Assembly (NCBI RefSeq): GCF_003627955.1
Contig: NZ_RBWS01000002.1
Span: 1-64,000 of the forward strand
DNA length: 64,000 bases
DNA from: Sphingobacterium puteale
Lineage (GTDB): Bacteria > Bacteroidota > Bacteroidia > Sphingobacteriales > Sphingobacteriaceae
Direction of reading: 5' to 3'
The translations under genes and the position numbers were made by a program. Positions 61,859 through 64,000 of the stretch are shown piece after piece; the stretch's first letter is position 1; the number at the start of each line of letters is the position of its first letter. Under the pieces are notes generated by a model. The model was given only the letters and a program-made list of their open reading frames with translations. It did not search any database and had not been told where the DNA came from.

Positions 61859-63466
61859 CTAAACCTGAATTACACCAACGTTGTACCGCTCGATTATAGG
61901 TTTTTCATTGGCGGCCTCTATACCCATGCTGATTACCTTTCGGGTTTCCTGCGGGGCGATAATGCCATCCACCCAGAGCCTGGCAGCGGCGTAATAGGGA
62001 CTTAATTGTTCGTTATATCGGTCTTCAATGGATTTGAGAAGGATATTTTTTTCCTCTTCATTGATTTCTTTCCCTTTGGCTTTTAATGCTGATTCTTGAA
62101 TTTGAAATAATGTTTTACCAGCCGCATTGCCACTCATGACGGCCATTTGGGCCGTTGGCCAGGCATAGATCAAGCGTGGGTCATAGGCCTTTCCGCACAT
62201 AGCGTAATTTCCTGCACCATAGCTATTGCCTACTATAAAAGTAAATTTTGGCACAACGGAATTTGCCATCGCGTTAACCATTTTAGCGCCATCTTTAATA
62301 ATTCCACCTTGTTCGGATCGGCTACCCACCATAAATCCAGTGACATCCTGAAAGAAAACAAGGGGTATATTTTGCTGGTTGCAATTCATAATAAAGCGTG
62401 CAGCTTTGTCTGCTGAGTCACTATAAATAACACCGCCCATTTGCATTTCCATCGCATTACCGGGTTTCTTCGCTTTGATAATCTCCCGTTGGTTGGCGAC
62501 AATACCTACTGCCCAGCCGTCTATACGTGCAAGCGCACATACAATTGTTTTACCATAATCGGGTTTATACTCCTCCAGTGTATCCGCATCAACAATTGCT
62601 TCGAGAATATCTTGCATCCGATAGGGTTTGGTACGGTCTTCCGGAAGAATTTCAATTATTTTTTCCGGATCTGTTTTTGGCGGATGGCTTTCTTTCCGAT
62701 TGAAGTTTGCTTTTGCATGACCACCGATTTTATCGATCACATTTTTAATGGCCGTTAGGCAACTTTGGTCGTCAGGGAACTTATTGTCTGTAACACCCGA
62801 TATTTCGGAATGCGTAGAAGCTCCTCCAAGTGTTTCCGCATCTACGGTCTCACCAATAGCCGATTTAACCAGATAAGGGCCAGCTAAGAAGACGGATCCT
62901 GTGCCTTCGACGATGAATGCGTAGTCTGACATGATGGGTAAATAGGCCCCTCCAGCTACACAGCTTCCCATAATCGCGGCGATCTGGGGGATGCCCATGG
63001 CCGACATACGTGCATTATTGCGGAATATACGGCCAAAGTGTTCTTTATCGGGAAAAATCTCATCTTGCATCGGGAGGAAGACACCTGCAGAATCCACCAG
63101 ATAGATAATCGGAAGATTATTTTCCATAGCGATTTCCTGTGCGCGAAGATTTTTCTTGGCTGAGATGGGAAACCAAGCTCCGGCTTTGACGGTCGCATCG
63201 TTTGAGACGATAACACAAAGTTTGGATTTAACGTAGCCTATCACGGCAGCACAGCCAGCATTGGTACATCCCCCATGCTCAACATACATGCCTTCTCCGG
63301 CAAACATGCCAATCTCTAGATACTCACGGTCAGCATCCAGCAAGTAAGTTATTCTTTCCCAAGCCGACAGTTTACCTTTTTCTTTTAGTTTTTTGATTTT
63401 ATCAATGCCACCACCGAGCTTTAGATTTTCTCTTTTTTGGTGAAGTAATGCGAGCAGCTCCTTCAT
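61859..63466 (-). CDS. Acyl-CoA carboxylase beta subunit (methylcrotonyl-CoA carboxylase type)
   Basis: This 535-residue biotin-dependent carboxyltransferase subunit has N- and C-terminal crotonase-like domains. It shows KKLKEKGKLSAWERI, VSNDATVKAGAWFPISAKK, GSCVAGGAYLPIMSDY and FVVGNSYGAGNYAMCGKAYDPR-type segment (here FIVGNSYGAGNYAMC). The last is more typical of methylcrotonyl- than propionyl-CoA carboxylase. The biotin carboxylase alpha subunit is not in the window. It is divergent from an acyl-CoA dehydrogenase gene. Confidence 0.9.
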   Translation of the reverse strand: MKELLALLHQKRENLKLGGGIDKIKKLKEKGKLSAWERITYLLDADREYLEIGMFAGEGMYVEHGGCTNAGCAAVIGYVKSKLCVIVSNDATVKAGAWFPISAKKNLRAQEIAMENNLPIIYLVDSAGVFLPMQDEIFPDKEHFGRIFRNNARMSAMGIPQIAAIMGSCVAGGAYLPIMSDYAFIVEGTGSVFLAGPYLVKSAIGETVDAETLGGASTHSEISGVTDNKFPDDQSCLTAIKNVIDKIGGHAKANFNRKESHPPKTDPEKIIEILPEDRTKPYRMQDILEAIVDADTLEEYKPDYGKTIVCALARIDGWAVGIVANQREIIKAKKPGNAMEMQMGGVIYSDSADKAARFIMNCNQQNIPLVFFQDVTGFMVGSRSEQGGIIKDGAKMVNAMANSVVPKFTFIVGNSYGAGNYAMCGKAYDPRLIYAWPTAQMAVMSGNAAGKTLFQIQESALKAKGKEINEEEKNILLKSIEDRYNEQLSPYYAAARLWVDGIIAPQETRKVISMGIEAANEKPIIERYNVGVIQV

Positions 63467-63573
63467 AGTTTATAATTCTGGTTTAAAAGCGATGTAATTA
63501 AGAATTTCTTATTTTTAGATAAATTTAAAATAAAATTTTAGAATATTTGCAATTTTATTCCTAATTATTTTGA

Positions 63574-63581
63574 TATATTTG
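63574..63581 (+). promoter_or_regulatory. -7 promoter box of the acyl-CoA dehydrogenase gene
   Basis: TATATTTG is a full consensus match 31 nt before the ATG at 63613. TTTG at 63546-63549 is slightly far (24 nt) for a -33 box. Confidence 0.45.
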
Positions 63582-63612
63582 AATTGTATTACCGATTGTA
63601 AATTTAATATTC

Positions 63613-64000
63613 ATGCTTATGTTTATTGAAAATAAACAACAAATGGATATGATCAGACAAAGTGCACGTGATTTTGCACAGCATCATATCAAACCTTATG
63701 TGATGGAATGGGACGAAGCCCAAATATTTCCAATAGAAGTTTTTAAAAAATTAGGTGAACATGGTTTCATGGGTGTTATTGTTCCCGAGGAATACGGAGG
63801 TTCGGGCTTGGGGTACCAGGAGTATATTACTGTGCTGGATGAAATCTCCAAGGTTTGTGGATCGATCGGACTTTCGGTTGCGGCACATAACTCCTTGTGT
63901 ACCAATCATATTTTGAGCTTTGCCAATGAAGAACAGAAGCGACGTTATCTTCCAAAGCTGGCCACAGCAGAATGGATCGGTGCCTGGGGACTTACAGAAA
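63613..64000 (+). CDS. Acyl-CoA dehydrogenase, N-terminal part (runs off the window)
   Basis: The gene starts at ATG 63613 (or 63619, two codons on) and stays open to the window end. The 129 visible residues match the acyl-CoA dehydrogenase N-terminal helical domain ([56 protein letters not shown]). Its position opposite a methylcrotonyl-type carboxylase subunit makes isovaleryl-CoA dehydrogenase a likely identity, by inference. Confidence 0.9.
   Translation, partial: MLMFIENKQQMDMIRQSARDFAQHHIKPYVMEWDEAQIFPIEVFKKLGEHGFMGVIVPEEYGGSGLGYQEYITVLDEISKVCGSIGLSVAAHNSLCTNHILSFANEEQKRRYLPKLATAEWIGAWGLTE

Overview
The window is chromosomal DNA of a Bacteroidota bacterium, most likely Sphingobacteriaceae (Sphingobacterium or a close relative). 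The assignment rests on the gene families (DUF3276 PUR-alpha-like protein, DUF983, DUF3810, DUF4905, OmpP1/FadL porin, a long N/G/Q-rich IF-2, an Obg without OCT domain), on the scarcity of Shine-Dalgarno sequences, and on many promoters of the Bacteroidota type (TTTG or TTG, 18-20 nt, TAnnTTTG). I see no prophage, IS element, CRISPR array or rRNA operon. Nearly all of the sequence is core genome; the most unusual signals are in the intergenic and leader DNA.

Layout. 1-9.6 kb: DbpA-like RNA helicase, AsnA, an AraC/DUF983/cysteine desulfurase/IscA group, an MscS channel, a 2-hydroxyacid dehydrogenase and a beta-lactamase-fold serine hydrolase. 9.6-12.3 kb: LytTR response regulator, LytS-type kinase and LiaF-like membrane protein, transcribed toward the hydrolase. 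12.5-20 kb: DUF3276 protein, alpha/beta hydrolase, three near-identical tRNA-Arg(ACG) genes, adk, obg, a TM2/DUF2752 pair, carA with an unusual leader, and eno. 20-28 kb: DUF72/MFS/YceH operon, an HDAC-like deacetylase/nucleoid-associated protein/DUF3810 operon, a secreted protein of unknown function and LpxB. 28-37 kb: FtsB-like protein, DUF4397 lipoprotein, YkvA, PurH, a uridine kinase/LysM-RlpA/DUF4905 operon, an OmpP1 porin and a low-complexity lipoprotein. 37-44 kb: ProS, an epimerase-like protein, a DeoR regulator, two putrescine-synthesis enzymes and sigma-54. 44-54 kb: PBP1A, a degenerate GIY-YIG protein, a LexA/CI-like S24 repressor and the rimP-nusA-infB operon. 54-64 kb: VOC protein and old yellow enzyme, SDR, Nudix, PyrE, SRPBCC protein, Tat-type superoxide dismutase, PaaE-like reductase, then acetoacetyl-CoA synthetase, an acyl-CoA carboxylase beta subunit and the start of an acyl-CoA dehydrogenase, which together suggest leucine/isovalerate breakdown.

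Signals most worth following: (1) six genes have a TAnnTTTG -7 box ending exactly 4 nt before the ATG, which implies leaderless mRNAs; (2) a possible 24-codon GTG leader ORF followed by a terminator lies upstream of carA; (3) an intrinsic terminator lies directly downstream of the rimP-nusA-infB promoter, a possible NusA feedback attenuator; (4) a perfect inverted repeat covers the iscA -7 box; (5) an orphan multi-helix hairpin lies before the deacetylase operon; (6) two bidirectional terminators have perfect 22- and 26-bp stems. No clearly new multi-gene system is evident.
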